Source of the DNA: an uncultured Hyphomicrobiales bacterium
GTDB taxonomy: Bacteria; Pseudomonadota; Alphaproteobacteria; Rhizobiales; Beijerinckiaceae
Direction: 5' to 3'
Length of the DNA stretch: 5,177 nucleotides
NCBI GenBank assembly: GCA_903932565.1
Contig: CAIZGQ010000191.1
Coordinates: 1-5,177, forward strand
In this document: positions 4,221-5,177 of the stretch, piece by piece
Numbering within the stretch: the first letter of the stretch is position 1
Layout: each line of letters starts with the position of its first letter
Made by a program: the position numbers and the translations under genes
Notes under the pieces: model-generated
Seen by the model: only the letters and a program-made list of their open reading frames with translations
What the model was told of the DNA's origin: nothing
The model's database searches: none

Positions 4221-4250
4221 ACGGTCCCGGGCGATTTCGTCCGGGACCGT
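4221..4250 (+). terminator. Very strong hairpin after rplL: attenuator or RNase processing site
   Basis: ACGGTCCCGG (4221-4230) is perfectly complementary to CCGGGACCGT (4241-4250). The interior GCG-ATTT-CGT extends the stem to 13 bp with one G-T and a 4-nt loop. No long T-run follows (TCGGCCGTTTC), so it is not a textbook intrinsic terminator. In E. coli the same gap holds a partial attenuator and an RNase III processing site that lower rpoB relative to rplL; this hairpin is in the right place for such a role. Confidence 0.6.
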
Positions 4251-4286
4251 TCGGCCGTTTCAGGGGCCGTCAAATATCTGATGCAG

Positions 4287-4314
4287 TGCGGGGCCAAACC
4301 CCGCGAGGATTTTT
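4287..4314 (+). terminator. Candidate attenuator ahead of rpoB
   Basis: TGCGGGG (4287-4293) pairs with CCCCGCG (4299-4305), 7 bp including one T-G, around CCAAA. Four bases later comes TTTTT (4310-4314). The GC-rich stem with a nearby T-tract suits partial intrinsic termination. The short stem and the offset of the T-tract suggest that it is leaky, as needed between rplL and rpoB. Confidence 0.45.
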
Positions 4315-4358
4315 CTCAAGGAAACGCGGGTCCATCGGGTCCGTAGGTTTCCTTCCGC

Positions 4359-4384
4359 AGCGGCCCGCCTGGCCGCTCGGCGGG
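4359..4384 (+). other. Two mutually exclusive GC stems near the rpoB start
   Basis: AGCGGCC (4359-4365) can pair with GGCCGCT (4371-4377). Alternatively CCCGCC (4364-4369) can pair with GGCGGG (4379-4384). The two folds share bases and cannot coexist. They end about 43 nt before the rpoB Shine-Dalgarno (GAGGA, 4428-4432). Both pairings are exact in the sequence; any switching is speculative. Confidence 0.3.
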
Positions 4385-4437
4385 CAGGGTGACCGGCATG
4401 ACCCGGTATCTGTTCGAGGCAAAGCGCGAGGAACGAC

Positions 4438-5177
4438 ATGGCGCAGACGTTCACCGGCCGTAAGCGAGTCCGCAAATTTTTCGGTCACATCAAGGAAGTT
4501 GCCGAGATGCCGAACCTCATTGAGGTTCAGAAGGCATCTTATGATCAATTCCTGCTTGTGGCGGAGCCCAAGGGCGGGCGTCCGGACGAAGGCTTGCAGT
4601 CCGTATTTCGGTCTGTTTTCCCGATTTCGGATTTTGCCGGCACGGCGCTTCTTGAGTTCGTGAAATACGAATTCGAACCGCCGAAGTATGACGTGGACGA
4701 GTGCCGCCAGCGCGGTATGACCTATGCGGCGCCCCTGAAGGTGACGCTCCGCCTGATCGTGTTCGACGTCGATCCCGACACCCAGGCCAAGTCCGTCAAG
4801 GACATCAAGGAGCAGGACGTCTACATGGGCGACATGCCCTTCATGACGTCGAACGGCACCTTCGTGGTCAATGGCACCGAGCGTGTGATCGTTTCGCAGA
4901 TGCACCGCTCGCCGGGCGTCTTCTTCGATCACGACAAGGGCAAGACCCATTCGTCGGGCAAGCTGTTGTTCGCCGCCCGCATCATTCCCTATCGCGGATC
5001 GTGGCTCGATATCGAGTTCGACGCGAAGGACATCGTCTATGCGCGTATCGATCGTCGCCGCAAGATTCCGGCGACGTCGCTTCTCTATGCGCTCGGCATG
5101 GATGGCTCGGAAATCCTCAGCACCTTCTACAAGTCCATCCCCTACACACGGGTGAAGGACGGCTGGCGCGTGCCTTA
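4438..5177 (+). CDS. rpoB: DNA-directed RNA polymerase subunit beta (5' part)
   Basis: The first 246 codons of the RNA polymerase beta subunit (usually about 1,350-1,400 residues) are present; the frame is open to the window end. The N-terminus MAQTFTGRKRVRKFFG is characteristic of alphaproteobacterial RpoB. It is followed by MPNLIEVQKASYDQFL (24-39), VFPISDF (60-66), KYDVDECRQRGMTYAAPLKV (83-102) and EQDVYMGDMPFMT (125-137). The protrusion/lobe hallmark FVVNGTERVIVSQMHRSPGV (142-161) and HDKGKTHSSGKLLFAARIIP (165-184) come next. The rifampicin-binding region and active-site residues lie beyond the window. GAGGA at 4428-4432 is 5 nt before ATG and decides the start; the ATG at 4398 is out of frame. 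It is probably cotranscribed with rplJ-rplL through the attenuator region. Confidence 0.98.
   Translation, partial: MAQTFTGRKRVRKFFGHIKEVAEMPNLIEVQKASYDQFLLVAEPKGGRPDEGLQSVFRSVFPISDFAGTALLEFVKYEFEPPKYDVDECRQRGMTYAAPLKVTLRLIVFDVDPDTQAKSVKDIKEQDVYMGDMPFMTSNGTFVVNGTERVIVSQMHRSPGVFFDHDKGKTHSSGKLLFAARIIPYRGSWLDIEFDAKDIVYARIDRRRKIPATSLLYALGMDGSEILSTFYKSIPYTRVKDGWRVP

Noticed and set aside
4398..4463. 21-codon ORF (MTRYLFEAKREERHGADVHRP) overlapping the rpoB start in another frame
   Set aside because: An AGGGTGA string lies upstream, but the frame is very short, overlaps the conserved rpoB start and has no recognisable feature. Probably chance.
1..5177. Mobile element, CRISPR array, toxin-antitoxin or defence system
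   Set aside because: I found no terminal repeats, regularly spaced repeats, transposase or other accessory-gene motif. All sizeable genes are conserved housekeeping genes in their usual order.

Overview
This window is the secE-nusG-rplK-rplA-rplJ-rplL-rpoB transcription and translation cluster of an alphaproteobacterium, almost certainly chromosomal. The order tRNA-Trp, secE, nusG, L11, L1, L10, L7/L12, rpoB is the classical bacterial order. The tRNA-Trp just ahead of secE, the very short single-span SecE (63 aa), and L10, L7/L12 and RpoB sequences of alphaproteobacterial type all point the same way. From remembered sequences, RpoB and L7/L12 look closest to Hyphomicrobiales (Rhizobiales) or nearby orders. 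I cannot fix a genus. The DNA is GC-rich and the gene order is intact. I see no mobile element, CRISPR array, phage gene or defence gene.

Layout: 1-64 is the last 20 codons of an unidentified gene. 198-274 is tRNA-Trp (anticodon CCA, encoded 3' CCA), preceded by an 8-bp dyad. 275-591 has no gene but holds the best promoter in the window (TTGCGC, 16 bp, TATAAG at 384-411) and a long secE leader. secE (592-783) and nusG (801-1331) follow closely. The 191-nt gap 1332-1522 holds a candidate promoter and an RNA hairpin (1421-1468) that closely copies the L1-binding site of 23S rRNA; rplK (1523-1969) and rplA (1974-2687) follow. A 545-nt gap (2688-3232) is packed with inverted repeats and contains a structure with the layout expected of an L10 autoregulatory leader. 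rplJ (3233-3748, GTG start) and rplL (3806-4180) follow. The 257-nt gap 4181-4437 carries consecutive strong hairpins, the last followed by five T's, as expected for an attenuator or processing region before rpoB. rpoB starts at 4438 and runs off the end after 246 codons.

How the genes work together: NusG joins the RNA polymerase whose beta subunit is encoded by rpoB. L11, L10 and L7/L12 form the ribosomal stalk base and stalk, and L1 forms the opposite stalk. SecE belongs to the SecYEG translocon. The untranslated gaps look like the control layer: L1 would repress rplK-rplA, L10-L7/L12 would repress rplJ-rplL, and the rplL-rpoB gap would reduce or process transcription into rpoB.

The proteins are ordinary housekeeping proteins, and I did not find a new protein system. 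What deserves a second look is the RNA: the L1 mimic, the large L10 leader with mutually exclusive pairings and a possible 35-codon ORF, the hairpin series before rpoB, and an unusual mismatch in the tRNA-Trp T-stem.
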